DNA of 64,000 nucleotides, taken from assembly GCA_021779535.1 (NCBI GenBank), contig JAJYAM010000001.1:97152-161151 (forward strand), written 5' to 3'. The notes beneath the pieces are model-generated. The model did not search any database. It worked only from the letters and a program-made list of their open reading frames with translations, and was not told where the DNA came from. The stretch comes from Pseudomonadota bacterium (GTDB lineage: Bacteria > Pseudomonadota > Gammaproteobacteria > Steroidobacterales > Steroidobacteraceae). Below, piece after piece: positions 18,112 to 27,934 of the stretch (positions within the stretch are counted from its first letter, which is position 1; the number at the start of each line of letters is the position of its first letter). A program made the translations under genes and the position numbers.

Positions 18112-18390
18112 ATGGCCCGCATCACCGTCGAAGACTGTTTGCAGAACGAACCGAACTTGTTCAACCTCGTGCTGCTCGCGGCGAAACGCGCGCGACGGCT
18201 CGCGAACGGCGCCGAGGCGACCGTGGAATGGGAGAACGACAAGCCGACGGTCGTCGCGCTGCGCGAGATCGCCGCCGGCCACGTCACGATGGCGATGCTC
18301 GAGGAGCCCGAGGAGCCGGCACCGCAGGCGCCACCGGAACTCGAGATCCCGTCGGATTTTCGCGCACCGCAACTCGGTTTGGGGGATTGA
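18112..18390 (+). CDS. rpoZ: RNA polymerase omega subunit
   Basis: [56 protein letters not shown]. Confidence 0.97.
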   Translation: MARITVEDCLQNEPNLFNLVLLAAKRARRLANGAEATVEWENDKPTVVALREIAAGHVTMAMLEEPEEPAPQAPPELEIPSDFRAPQLGLGD

Positions 18391-18418
18391 CCCCGGGCGC
18401 GCCCCCCGCCAGGGCCCG

Positions 18419-20599
18419 ATGGACTATGCGTCGTCGATACTCGGATTCCTGCCCGGAGTCAGGCGCTCGACCGGGATCGGCGGTCTTTTAGACAAGGTCG
18501 AGGCCTACCTGCCGCCCGCGCAGATCGAGCGGGTACGCGAAGCCTACGAGTTCGGCGCCGAGCGCCACCGCGGTCAGACGCGGGTCTCCGGCGAGCCGTA
18601 CATCACCCATCCGGTCGCGGTCGCCGGGATACTCGCCGATCTGCACCTCGACGGCGACACCCTGATCGCCGCGATCCTGCACGACGTGATCGAGGACACG
18701 CCGACCGCGAAGGCCGAGATCGCGGCCGCGTTCGGCGAGATCGTCGCCGACCTCGTCGACGGCGTCAGCAAGCTCGACCAGATCCAGTTCAAGAATCGCG
18801 AGGAGGCGCAGGCCGAGAGCTTCCGCAAGATGGTGTTCGCGATGGTCCGCGACATCCGCGTGATCATGGTCAAGCTCGCCGATCGGATGCACAACATGCG
18901 CACGCTCGGCGTGATGCCGCCGACCAAGCGGCGCCGCATCGCGCGGGAGACCCTGGAGATCTACTCGCCGATCGCCGAGCGGCTCGGTTTGTACGCGGTC
19001 AAGCTCGAACTCGAGGACCTCGGATTCCGCGCGCTCTACCCGCAGCGTTACAAGGTGCTCGAGAAGGAGGTCAAGCGCGCGCGCGGCAACCAAAAGGAGT
19101 TCGTCGCGAAGATCTCCGAGGCGCTGAAGGGCGCGCTCGCGAAAACCGGCGTCCAGGGGCGCGTCGAGGGCCGGGAGAAGCATCTGTACAGCATCTACAA
19201 GAAGATGCGCGCGAAGGCGATCTCGCTCGGCGAGGTCGTCGACGTGTACGGCTTCCGGATCGTCGTCGACTCGGTCGATGCGTGCTACCGCGCGCTCGGC
19301 GTCGTTCATGGGCTGTACAAGCCGATGCCCGGACGCTTCAAGGACTACATCGCGATCCCGCGCGTGAACGGCTACCAGTCGCTGCACACGACGCTGTTCG
19401 GCCCGAACGGCGTCCCGATCGAGGTGCAGATACGCTCCGAGGAGATGCACCACGTCGCCGAGTCGGGGATCGCCGCGCATTGGAAGTACAAGTCGGGCGG
19501 CGAGGCGTTCGGCGGGATCGAACACGACCGGGCGCGCGAGTGGCTCGCCGGCCTGGTCCAGATCCAGGAGGGCGGCAGCTCCGAGGAGTTCCTCGAGAGC
19601 GTGAAGGTCGACCTGTTCCCGGACAAGGTCTACGTGTTCACGCCGAAAGGCAGGATCCTCCGGCTCCCGAGCGGCTCGACCTGCGTCGACTTCGCGTACG
19701 CGATCCATACCGACGTCGGCAACCGCTGCGTCGCCGCCAAGGTCGACCGGCGGCTCGTGCCGCTGCGCACGCCGTTGCGCAACGGCCAGACCGTCGAGAT
19801 CATCACCGCGAAGGGCGCGACGCCGAACCCGTCCTGGTCGGGCTTCCTCGTGACCGCGAAGGCGCGGGCGGCGGTCCGGCAGTATCTGAAGAGCATGAAG
19901 CGCGGCGACGCGATCGATCTCGGCAAGCGGCTGCTCACCCTCGCGCTCGAAGAGCTGTCGCTGAAGTTGAGCAAGGTCCCGCCGGAGCAGATCGACGCGG
20001 CGGTCAAGGAGTTCAAGCTCAAGGACGCCGACGATCTGTACGAACGGATCGGCCTCGGGGAGCGGCTGCCGCAGCTGGTCGCGCGCCGGCTGCGCCCGAG
20101 CGGCGACGCCGAGCACGGTGCCACGACGCAAGGTCCGCTGACGATCGCCGGCACCGAGGGGCTGCTCGTCACGTACGCGCGCTGCTGCCATCCGATCCCG
20201 AACGATCCGATCATGGCCTATCTCAGCAGCGGCCGCGGCCTCGTGATCCACCGGCAGAACTGCGGCAACCTCGCGGACTACCGCAAGCAGCCGGAGAAGT
20301 GGTTGCCGGTCGCCTGGGAGCTGAATCCGGGCCGCCTGTTCAGCTCCGAGATCCAGCTGGAAATCGACAATCGCGTCGGCGTTCTCGCGGCGGTCGCCGC
20401 GAGCATCGCCGGGACCGGCACGAACATCGATCACGTGACGCTCGAGGAGCGGGACGCGTCGACCTCGGCGCTCACTTTCGAGCTGAAGGTGCGCGATCGC
20501 AAGCATCTCGCGCACGTGATCAGGACGATCCGCCGCATGCCGAACGTGCAGCGCGTGCACCGGACGCTCGCGACCGCGCGCTCGCGTGACAAATCATGA
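18419..20599 (+). CDS. spoT: Bifunctional (p)ppGpp synthetase/hydrolase SpoT/RelA
   Basis: ILHDVIEDTPTAKAEI (HD), YGFRIVVDSVDACYRALGVVH, TGS and ACT domains; downstream of rpoZ as in E. coli. Confidence 0.97.
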   Translation: MDYASSILGFLPGVRRSTGIGGLLDKVEAYLPPAQIERVREAYEFGAERHRGQTRVSGEPYITHPVAVAGILADLHLDGDTLIAAILHDVIEDTPTAKAEIAAAFGEIVADLVDGVSKLDQIQFKNREEAQAESFRKMVFAMVRDIRVIMVKLADRMHNMRTLGVMPPTKRRRIARETLEIYSPIAERLGLYAVKLELEDLGFRALYPQRYKVLEKEVKRARGNQKEFVAKISEALKGALAKTGVQGRVEGREKHLYSIYKKMRAKAISLGEVVDVYGFRIVVDSVDACYRALGVVHGLYKPMPGRFKDYIAIPRVNGYQSLHTTLFGPNGVPIEVQIRSEEMHHVAESGIAAHWKYKSGGEAFGGIEHDRAREWLAGLVQIQEGGSSEEFLESVKVDLFPDKVYVFTPKGRILRLPSGSTCVDFAYAIHTDVGNRCVAAKVDRRLVPLRTPLRNGQTVEIITAKGATPNPSWSGFLVTAKARAAVRQYLKSMKRGDAIDLGKRLLTLALEELSLKLSKVPPEQIDAAVKEFKLKDADDLYERIGLGERLPQLVARRLRPSGDAEHGATTQGPLTIAGTEGLLVTYARCCHPIPNDPIMAYLSSGRGLVIHRQNCGNLADYRKQPEKWLPVAWELNPGRLFSSEIQLEIDNRVGVLAAVAASIAGTGTNIDHVTLEERDASTSALTFELKVRDRKHLAHVIRTIRRMPNVQRVHRTLATARSRDKS

Positions 20600-20615
20600 G
20601 ATCCAGGGGGTAAGC

Positions 20616-20996
20616 ATGACGAAGCACATCATCTCGACGTCCGAGGCGCCGTCCGCGATCGGCACCTATTCGCAGGCGAGGCGCGTCGGGAACACGATCT
20701 GGGTCTCCGGCCAGATCGGGCTGGACCCGGCGACGATGGCGATGGTTGCCGGGGGCGTCGAGGCCGAGACGCGGCGGGTGTTCGCGAACCTCAAGGCGAT
20801 CGTCACGGCCGCCGGCGCGAGCCTCGACGACGTCGTCAAGGTCAACCTCTACCTGACCGACCTCGCCGACTTCGCGCTCGTCAACCGGATCATGGCGGAG
20901 TACTTCCTCGAGCCGCATCCGGCGCGCGCGGCGGTCGGAGTCGCGGCGCTGCCGCGCGGCGCGGTGATCGAAGCGGAGTGCATCGTCGCGCTGTGA
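20616..20996 (+). CDS. ridA: RidA family reactive intermediate deaminase
   Basis: APSAIGTYSQARRVGNTIWVSGQIGLDPATM; synteny with spoT/recG. Confidence 0.94.
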   Translation: MTKHIISTSEAPSAIGTYSQARRVGNTIWVSGQIGLDPATMAMVAGGVEAETRRVFANLKAIVTAAGASLDDVVKVNLYLTDLADFALVNRIMAEYFLEPHPARAAVGVAALPRGAVIEAECIVAL

Positions 20997-23065
20997 CTCC
21001 GCCCACGCCGGTCACCGCGCTGCGCGGCGTCGGCGGTGCCGTCGCCGAACGGTTGCGCGCGCTCGGCGTCGAGTCGATCGCGGATCTGCTGTTCTTGCTG
21101 CCGCTGCGCTACGAGGACCGCACGCGGATCGTCCCGCTCGGCGAGCTTCGGCCCGGCCAGCGGGCCGCGGTCGAGGGCGAGATTCGCCTGGCCGAGATCG
21201 CGTTCCGCGGGCGACGGCAGCTGCTGTGCCGGATCGAGGACGGCACCGGCTTCCTGACCCTGCGCTTCTTCCACTTCAGTGCGGAGCAGCACCGCAGCCT
21301 TGCGCGCGGGTCGCGACTGCGGTGTTTCGGCGAGGTGCGCCGCGGCCCGGCGGGGCTCGAGATCGTGCACCCGGAATACCGGCGGGTCGACGGCGCCGCG
21401 GCGGCGGCGACCGATCACCTGACGCCCGTCTACCCGGCGACCGAGGGGCTCACCCAGGGGCGGTTGCGGCAGCTCGTCGGTGCCGCGCTCGAGCGCGCGC
21501 CGACCGCGGACATCGAGGACCTGCTGCCGCCCGCGCTGCTCGCCGCCGAGACGATGCCGAGTCTCTTCGAGGCGCTGCGCTACGTGCATCGCCCGCCGCC
21601 GGACGCGCCGATCGACGCGCTGCTCGCGCGGCGGCATCCGGCGCAGCGCCGGCTGGCGTTCGAGGAACTGCTCGCCCACCACCTGTCGCTGCAGCGCCTG
21701 CGCCGCCGCATCCAGTGCGACGCGGCCTGGGCCTTGCCGGTCCGCGACGAGTTGAAGCGGCGGCTGCTCGGATCACTCCCGTTCCGCCTCACCGCCGCGC
21801 AGGCGCGCGTGCTCGGTGAGGTCGAGGCCGACCTGGCGCGGCCGACGCCGATGCTTCGGCTCGTGCAAGGCGACGTCGGCTGCGGCAAGACCCTGGTCGC
21901 CGCGCTCGCCGCCTGCCGGGCGCTCGAGGCGGGCGCCCAGGTCGCGCTGATGGCGCCGACGGAATTGCTCGCCGACCAGCACGCGCGCAATTTCCACCGG
22001 TGGTTCGAACCGCTCGGCGTTTCGGTCGCGTTGCTCGCGGGGCGGCCGAGCGCGCGGACGCGGCGCGAGACCCTCGCCGCGGTGCGCAGCGGCGACGCCC
22101 GGATCGTGATCGGCACGCACGCGCTGTTCCAGGAGGGCGTCGAATTCGCCTCGCTCGCGGTTGCGATCGTCGACGAGCAGCATCGCTTCGGCGTGCACCA
22201 GCGGCTGAGTCTGCGGGAGAAGGGCTCGGCCGGCGACCGGCGGCCGCATCAGCTGATCATGACGGCGACGCCGATCCCGCGGACGCTCGCGATGACCGCG
22301 TACGCGGACCTCGACGTCTCGGTGATCGACGAGCTGCCGCCGGGACGCACCGCGGTGCGCACCGTCGTACTCGCCGACACCCGCCGCGACCAGGTGGTCT
22401 TGCGGATCCGGGAAGCGTGCCGCGGCGGACGCCAGGCGTATTGGGTGTGCCCGCTGATCGACGAGTCCGAGGAGATGCCGTTCCAGGCGGCCGAGGAGAC
22501 CGCCGCCGCGCTCGCGGCCGCGCTGCCGGAGATCCGCGTCGGATTGATCCACGGTCGCATGGCGGGCGCCGCGAAGGAAAGCACGATGCGTCTGTTCCAG
22601 CACGGCGAGATCCAGCTGCTGGTCGCGACGACCGTGATCGAGGTGGGGGTCGACGTGCCGAATGCGACCCTGATGGTGATCGAGAACGCGGAGCGGATGG
22701 GCCTCGCGCAGCTCCACCAGCTGCGCGGCCGGGTCGGTCGCGGCGCCCATGCGAGCAGTTGCGTGCTGCTCTACCGCGCACCGCTGGCGCCGCTCGCCCG
22801 GGAGCGCCTCGCGGTGCTGCGCGCGACCAACGACGGCTTCGAGGTCGCGCGGCGCGACCTCGCGCTGCGCGGGCCGGGCGAGCTGCTCGGCACGCGGCAG
22901 ACGGGGCTCGCGCAGTTGCGGGTCGCGGACCTCGCTCGCGACGCCGATCTGCTGCCGCGCGTGCAGGCCGCCGCCAAGACCCTGCTCGACCGCTGGCCGG
23001 AGCGGATCGAGCCGCTGCTCGCGCGCTGGATCGGCGGCGCCGAGCGCTATGGCAGCGTCGGCTAG
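20993..23065 (+). CDS. recG: ATP-dependent DNA helicase RecG
   Basis: LVQGDVGCGKTLVAALA, AIVDEQHRFGVHQR, IMTATPIPRTLAMTAYADLDVSVIDELPPGR; GTG start overlapping the ridA stop. Confidence 0.97.
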   Translation: MTPPTPVTALRGVGGAVAERLRALGVESIADLLFLLPLRYEDRTRIVPLGELRPGQRAAVEGEIRLAEIAFRGRRQLLCRIEDGTGFLTLRFFHFSAEQHRSLARGSRLRCFGEVRRGPAGLEIVHPEYRRVDGAAAAATDHLTPVYPATEGLTQGRLRQLVGAALERAPTADIEDLLPPALLAAETMPSLFEALRYVHRPPPDAPIDALLARRHPAQRRLAFEELLAHHLSLQRLRRRIQCDAAWALPVRDELKRRLLGSLPFRLTAAQARVLGEVEADLARPTPMLRLVQGDVGCGKTLVAALAACRALEAGAQVALMAPTELLADQHARNFHRWFEPLGVSVALLAGRPSARTRRETLAAVRSGDARIVIGTHALFQEGVEFASLAVAIVDEQHRFGVHQRLSLREKGSAGDRRPHQLIMTATPIPRTLAMTAYADLDVSVIDELPPGRTAVRTVVLADTRRDQVVLRIREACRGGRQAYWVCPLIDESEEMPFQAAEETAAALAAALPEIRVGLIHGRMAGAAKESTMRLFQHGEIQLLVATTVIEVGVDVPNATLMVIENAERMGLAQLHQLRGRVGRGAHASSCVLLYRAPLAPLARERLAVLRATNDGFEVARRDLALRGPGELLGTRQTGLAQLRVADLARDADLLPRVQAAAKTLLDRWPERIEPLLARWIGGAERYGSVG

Positions 23066-23078
23066 GTAGAATGCGCCC

Positions 23079-23633
23079 ATGTTGAACGTGAGCCGATCGC
23101 GACCCGATCCGGTCGAGTGGGTCCCCGCGGAGCGCCTCGGCGGCCGCGAGGTCGGCGCGGTGCTGCGTCCCTGGCTGATCGGGCAAGGGTGGCTGACGCA
23201 GCGGTTGCGCGAGAAGTTCCGCGAACGCTTCGAGTGCCGGGCGGGCGATCCCTGGACCGGCCTCCTGAGCGGCGAGGAGCGCGCGTTCCTCGGAGCGAGC
23301 GATCCGGCCGGCCTCGTCCGCGAGGAATGGCTGCGGGTGGACGGCCACGACTGGGCGCTGTGCCGGGCGGTGTTGCCGGATTCGACGCTGACGGCCCATC
23401 CGTGGCTCGCGGAACTCGGTGAATCATCGCTGCCCGAGATGCTCGCGCAGCTCTCGGGCGTCACGCGCGGACCCTACGAATACGCGCGACTCACGGCCGA
23501 CGCGCCGCTCGCGCGCGCGGCGCTCGGTGAGCGAACGCGTGAGGGCTTGTGGGCGCGGCGCACGCGCCTGCGGCTGCGCGGCGCACCGCTCGCGTTGCAG
23601 GAGTTGTTCCTGCCCGCGGCCGGCGGCGGCTAG
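23079..23633 (+). CDS. ubiC: Chorismate lyase
   Basis: 184 aa; REEWLRVDGHDWALCRAVLP, directly upstream of ubiA. Confidence 0.88.
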   Translation: MLNVSRSRPDPVEWVPAERLGGREVGAVLRPWLIGQGWLTQRLREKFRERFECRAGDPWTGLLSGEERAFLGASDPAGLVREEWLRVDGHDWALCRAVLPDSTLTAHPWLAELGESSLPEMLAQLSGVTRGPYEYARLTADAPLARAALGERTREGLWARRTRLRLRGAPLALQELFLPAAGGG

Positions 23634-23647
23634 CGGAGACGGACGCG

Positions 23648-24616
23648 ATGCGAATGCCGCGATCCGGCGACGAGCTGGCACGGACGCTCCGCGCGCACGG
23701 GCGCCGGCTGCTGTACCGCGCGCGGTGCCATCGGTTCGTGACGCACGGATTGCCCCGCATCGGCGCGACCCTCGCGGATTACGGCCGCTTGATGCGGCTC
23801 GACCGGCCGATCGGGGGGTATCTCTTGCTCTGGCCCACGCTGTGGGCGGTGTGGATCGCGGCGAACGGGCGGCCGAGCGCCGAGATCTTCACGATCTTCG
23901 TCGTCGGCGTGCTGTTGATGCGCTCGGCGGGCTGCGTGATCAACGACTACGCGGACCGCGCGTTCGATCCGCACGTCGCGCGCACGCGCGACCGGCCGCT
24001 CGCCGCCGGCCGGGTGTCGACGACCGAGGCGCTCGTGCTGTTCGCGATCCTGTCGCTCGCGGCGCTGACGCTCGCGCTGCGCCTCGACCGCCTCGCGCTG
24101 CTGCTCGCGCTGGGCGGCGCGTTCCTCGCGGTCACCTACCCGTTCATCAAGCGTTTTCTGTCGATCCCGCAGCTCTACCTCGGACTCTCCTTCGGCTGGG
24201 GGATTCCGATGGCATTCGCGGCCCAGCTCGGCCGCGTTCCGCGCGTCGCCTGGCTGCTGTTCCTCGCGAACCTGCTCTGGGTCACGGTGTACGACACGCT
24301 GTACGCGATGGTCGACCGCGACGACGATCTGAGAATCGGGGTGCGCTCGACCGCGATCCTGTTCGGCGATTCCGACCGGCACATCATCGCGGTGCTGCAG
24401 GCGATGACGCTGTTCGCGCTCGCGCTGGTCGGCCGCCGCGCGCACCTCGGGGGTTGGTACGCCATGGGGCTCGCCGCGGCCGCCGCCCTGTTCGTGCGCC
24501 AGCTCTGGCTGATCCGGCGGCGCGAACGCGACGCCTGCTTCCGCGCGTTCTTGAACAACCACTACGTCGGGATGGCGGTGTTCATCGGGATTCTGCTGGA
24601 TTATCAATTCCGTTAG
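23648..24616 (+). CDS. ubiA: 4-hydroxybenzoate octaprenyltransferase
   Basis: RLDRPIGGYLLLWPTLWAVW, INDYADRAFDPHVARTRDRPLA, DTLYAMVDRDDDLRIGVRSTAILFG. Confidence 0.96.
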   Translation: MRMPRSGDELARTLRAHGRRLLYRARCHRFVTHGLPRIGATLADYGRLMRLDRPIGGYLLLWPTLWAVWIAANGRPSAEIFTIFVVGVLLMRSAGCVINDYADRAFDPHVARTRDRPLAAGRVSTTEALVLFAILSLAALTLALRLDRLALLLALGGAFLAVTYPFIKRFLSIPQLYLGLSFGWGIPMAFAAQLGRVPRVAWLLFLANLLWVTVYDTLYAMVDRDDDLRIGVRSTAILFGDSDRHIIAVLQAMTLFALALVGRRAHLGGWYAMGLAAAAALFVRQLWLIRRRERDACFRAFLNNHYVGMAVFIGILLDYQFR

Positions 24617-24629
24617 GCCTCGGCCACTC

Positions 24630-24662
24630 TCGTCAACCAGAGCGATGATTCTCGGTTGACTA
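24630..24662. promoter_or_regulatory. Putative BirA operator upstream of bioB
   Basis: TCGTCAACC-N15-GGTTGACTA: inverted GTCAACC/GGTTGAC half-sites (24632-24638, 24654-24660) resembling the BirA signal TTGTnAACC-N14/15-GGTTnACAA. Confidence 0.75.
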
Positions 24663-24684
24663 CCGGAGTCCGCGGACGAATACT
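24656..24684 (+). promoter_or_regulatory. Putative sigma70 promoter of bioBCD
   Basis: TTGACT (24656-24661) - 17 nt - AATACT (24679-24684); -35 lies within the BirA half-site. Confidence 0.6.
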
Positions 24685-24735
24685 GGCCGGCGCGGAACGG
24701 GCCGGGCATGCAAGCCCCGGCAGGGGGAAAGCGCG

Positions 24736-25734
24736 ATGGCGGAGCGGGGAGAGACGACGACGGTGCGCAGCGACTGGACGCTCGGCGAGGTGCGGGCGCT
24801 GTTCGCCCGCCCGTTCATGGATTTGATCTTCGAGGCGCAGCGCGTGCACCGGCGCTTCCAGCGGCCGAACGCGATCCAGGTGAGCACGCTGCTCAGCGTG
24901 AAGACCGGTGCCTGCCCCGAGGACTGCGGCTACTGTCCGCAGAGCGTGCGCCACGACACCGGGCTCGAGCCGGCGGAACTGCTGGAAGTCGAGACGGTCG
25001 CCGAACGCGCGCGGCTCGCGAAGGCGAGCGGCGCGACGCGCTTCTGCATGGGCGCCGCGTACCGTTCGCCGAAACCGAAGGATCTGCGCAAGGTGATCGC
25101 GATGATCCGGGCGGTCAAGGATCTCGGTCTCGAGACCTGTGCGACGCTCGGGATGCTCACCGCCGCACAGGCGCACGAGCTCAAGGACGCGGGGCTCGAC
25201 TACTACAATCACAACATCGATACGTCGCCCGCGTATTATCCGAAGGTCATCGGGACCCGCTCCTTCCAGGATCGGCTCGACACCTTGCAAGCGGTGCGCG
25301 CCGCCGGCATGCAGGTCTGCTGCGGCGGGATCGTCGGCATGGGCGAGGAGCCGGAGGATCGGGTCGCGATGCTGCACACGCTCGCGACGCTGCCGACGCA
25401 CCCGGAGAGCGTGCCGATCAACCGCCTGGTGCGCGTCGCGGGAACGCCGCTCGCCGACTCGGCGCCGATCGACTCGTTCGATTTCGTGCGCACGATCGCG
25501 GTCGCGCGACTCCTGATGCCGCGGGCGCACGTGCGCTTGTCCGCCGGCCGCGCCGAGATGAACGACGAGTTGCAGGCGCTGTGCTTCCTCGCCGGCGCGA
25601 ACTCGATCTTCTACGGCGAGAAATTGCTGACGACGGGCAATCCGGACTGCGAGCACGATGCGCGGCTGTTCGATCGCCTGAATCTCGTCGCCGAGCCCGG
25701 GCCCGAGGAGTCGCGGGTCGCCGCGACCGGCTGA
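24736..25734 (+). CDS. bioB: Biotin synthase
   Basis: [11 protein letters not shown] radical SAM cluster, [26 protein letters not shown]. Confidence 0.98.
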   Translation: MAERGETTTVRSDWTLGEVRALFARPFMDLIFEAQRVHRRFQRPNAIQVSTLLSVKTGACPEDCGYCPQSVRHDTGLEPAELLEVETVAERARLAKASGATRFCMGAAYRSPKPKDLRKVIAMIRAVKDLGLETCATLGMLTAAQAHELKDAGLDYYNHNIDTSPAYYPKVIGTRSFQDRLDTLQAVRAAGMQVCCGGIVGMGEEPEDRVAMLHTLATLPTHPESVPINRLVRVAGTPLADSAPIDSFDFVRTIAVARLLMPRAHVRLSAGRAEMNDELQALCFLAGANSIFYGEKLLTTGNPDCEHDARLFDRLNLVAEPGPEESRVAATG

Positions 25735-25746
25735 CGCGGCGCGCCG

Positions 25747-26655
25747 ATGCCGACGGGCGCCGAGGCCGCCGCCTATCGTTGCGACCGCGCCGCGGTGCGC
25801 CGCGCGTTCGGGCGTGCCGCGAGCAGCTACGACGCGGCGGCGATCGTGCAGGCGGAGGCGCGCGACGAGCTGCTCCGCCGGCTGGATTACGTCGCCGTCG
25901 AGCCGCGGCTCGTCGTCGATGCCGGTGCCGGCACCGGCCAGGCGAGCAGGGCCCTGAAGCACCGCTATCCGCGCGCCAGGGTGGTCGCGGTGGACGTCGC
26001 GTTCGCGATGCTGCGCGCGTCCGGGCGGCGCGCCTGGTGGCGCCGCGCGCCGCCGTTCGACCGGCTCTGCGGGGACCTGGAACGGCTGCCGTTCGCCGAC
26101 GCGAGCGTCGACTTGCTGTTCAGCAACCTCGCGCTGCCCTGGTGCGATCCCGACCGCGCGCTCGCCGAGGCGCGCCGGGTGCTCGCGCCGCGCGGCCTGC
26201 TGAGCCTGACGACCTTCGGCCCCGACACGCTGCGGGAACTGCGCGCCGCGTGGGCGCAGGTGGACGCCGGCGCGCACGTGATCCCGTTCATCGACATGCA
26301 CGATCTCGGCGACGCGCTCGTCCGCGCCGGATTCGAACAGCCGGTCCTCGACGTCGAGCGCCGCACCCTGCAGTACGCGGAGCTCGCGGACCTCGTCGCG
26401 GCGCTGCGCGCGAGCGGGAGCCGCAACGTGCTGGCCGCGCGCGCGCGCGGCCTCACCGGCCGGCGCAAGGCGCGCGCGGTGCGCGAGGCGTATGAACGCG
26501 AGCGCCGCGACGGCCGCCTCCCCGCGAGCTGCGAGATCGTGTTCGCGCACGCCTGGGCGGCGGTCGCGCCGACCGCGGCCCGACCCCGGGACGACCCCGC
26601 GGTGATCCCGCTCGAGACCTTGCGCAACGGTCTGCGCGACCGGCGGCGGCGATGA
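25747..26655 (+). CDS. bioC: Malonyl-ACP O-methyltransferase BioC
   Basis: SAM motif LVVDAGAGTGQASRALKHRYPRARVVAVDVAFAML; between bioB and bioD. Confidence 0.92.
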   Translation: MPTGAEAAAYRCDRAAVRRAFGRAASSYDAAAIVQAEARDELLRRLDYVAVEPRLVVDAGAGTGQASRALKHRYPRARVVAVDVAFAMLRASGRRAWWRRAPPFDRLCGDLERLPFADASVDLLFSNLALPWCDPDRALAEARRVLAPRGLLSLTTFGPDTLRELRAAWAQVDAGAHVIPFIDMHDLGDALVRAGFEQPVLDVERRTLQYAELADLVAALRASGSRNVLAARARGLTGRRKARAVREAYERERRDGRLPASCEIVFAHAWAAVAPTAARPRDDPAVIPLETLRNGLRDRRRR

Positions 26656-27368
26656 GCGCACTCGGGCTGTTCGTGACCGGGACCGATACCGGGGTCGGCA
26701 AGACCCGGGTCGCGGCCGGTTTGTGCCGCGCGTACGGCGCACGCGGCCTGCGCGTCGCGGCGATGAAGCCGGTCGCCTCGGGGAGCGTGCGCGGCCCGCG
26801 GGGACTGCGCAACGAGGACGCGCTCGAGCTGCAGCGGGCGATGACGGTTCGCGCGACCTACGCCGAGATCAACCCGTTCGCGTTCGAGCCGCCGATCGCG
26901 CCGCATATCGCCGCCGAGGAAGCGGGGACGCCGATCGATTTCGCGCGGCTCGAGTCGGCTTACCGGCGGCTCAGCGCGCGCAGCGACGTCGTGGTCGTCG
27001 AGGGCGCCGGCGGATGGCTCGCGCCGCTCGACGCCGCCCGCGGCTTCGCCGATCTGGCGGTCGCCTGGGGGCTCGACGTCGTGATCGTGGTCGGGTTGCG
27101 GCTCGGCTGCCTGAACCACGCATTGCTCACCGCCGAATCGGTCGAACGGCGGGGCTTGCGGATCGCGGGCTGGGTCGGCAATGCGATCGACTCGCGATTC
27201 GAGCGGCGCCGGGCGAACCTGGCGACACTGCGCGCGCGCTTGCCGGCACCCTGCCTGGGGCTCCTGCCGCATGCGCCCGTCGCCGATTGGCGCGCGATCG
27301 GCGAGCGACTCTCCCGCCGCCTGGTCCTGCCGCCGGAGCTCGGTCGCCGCCGCCGATCGCGCGTTTAG
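26652..27368 (+). CDS. bioD: Dethiobiotin synthase
   Basis: LFVTGTDTGVGKTRVAAGL, MKPVASG, VVVEGAGGWLAPL. Confidence 0.96.
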   Translation: MSALGLFVTGTDTGVGKTRVAAGLCRAYGARGLRVAAMKPVASGSVRGPRGLRNEDALELQRAMTVRATYAEINPFAFEPPIAPHIAAEEAGTPIDFARLESAYRRLSARSDVVVVEGAGGWLAPLDAARGFADLAVAWGLDVVIVVGLRLGCLNHALLTAESVERRGLRIAGWVGNAIDSRFERRRANLATLRARLPAPCLGLLPHAPVADWRAIGERLSRRLVLPPELGRRRRSRV

Positions 27369-27433
27369 TTGCCCTTGATTTGCATTTGCTTCTAAGATAA
27401 CTCGCCGTCGGACAGCGCAAAGCGCGGAGCGGG

Positions 27434-27934
27434 ATGGAACTGCGCATCGACATAGCGCCGAACTGTTCGCTGAGCCCGGCGGGTGCGAAGCGATTCATGG
27501 CGTCGATCGGCCTGCTCTCGCTGCCGCTGTCGTTGGTGTGGGCGTGGCGGGGCTTCTGGCCGGTGCTGCTCTACTGGGCGCTCGAGATGGTCGCGCTCGG
27601 GATGGCGTTGCGGGTGTCGATGGGGCGGCGGTTCGAGTCGCAGACCGTTCGGGTCACGGAGTCGCAGGTGAGCCTGGTCACCCGCACGCGCCGCGGCGAG
27701 ACGCACGAGGTGTTCGCACGTCACTGGGCGAAGGTCCGGCTCGTGGGCGCGCGATCCGCGCAGAGCCGCAGCCGGCTGACGATCGAGAGCCGCGGCCGCG
27801 CGATCGAGATCGGCGGTTTCCTCACGGATGAGGACCGGCGGCGGCTCGCCGCGCGATTGCGGACCGTGGTCGGTGGGATGAATGAGTCGCCGCCGCTGGA
27901 AGTGAATAGCACCGTGGGGGATCCGTCGAGATGA
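27434..27934 (+). CDS. DUF2244 membrane protein
   Basis: 166 aa, two TMs, typical of DUF2244 proteins upstream of coxB. Confidence 0.8.
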   Translation: MELRIDIAPNCSLSPAGAKRFMASIGLLSLPLSLVWAWRGFWPVLLYWALEMVALGMALRVSMGRRFESQTVRVTESQVSLVTRTRRGETHEVFARHWAKVRLVGARSAQSRSRLTIESRGRAIEIGGFLTDEDRRRLAARLRTVVGGMNESPPLEVNSTVGDPSR

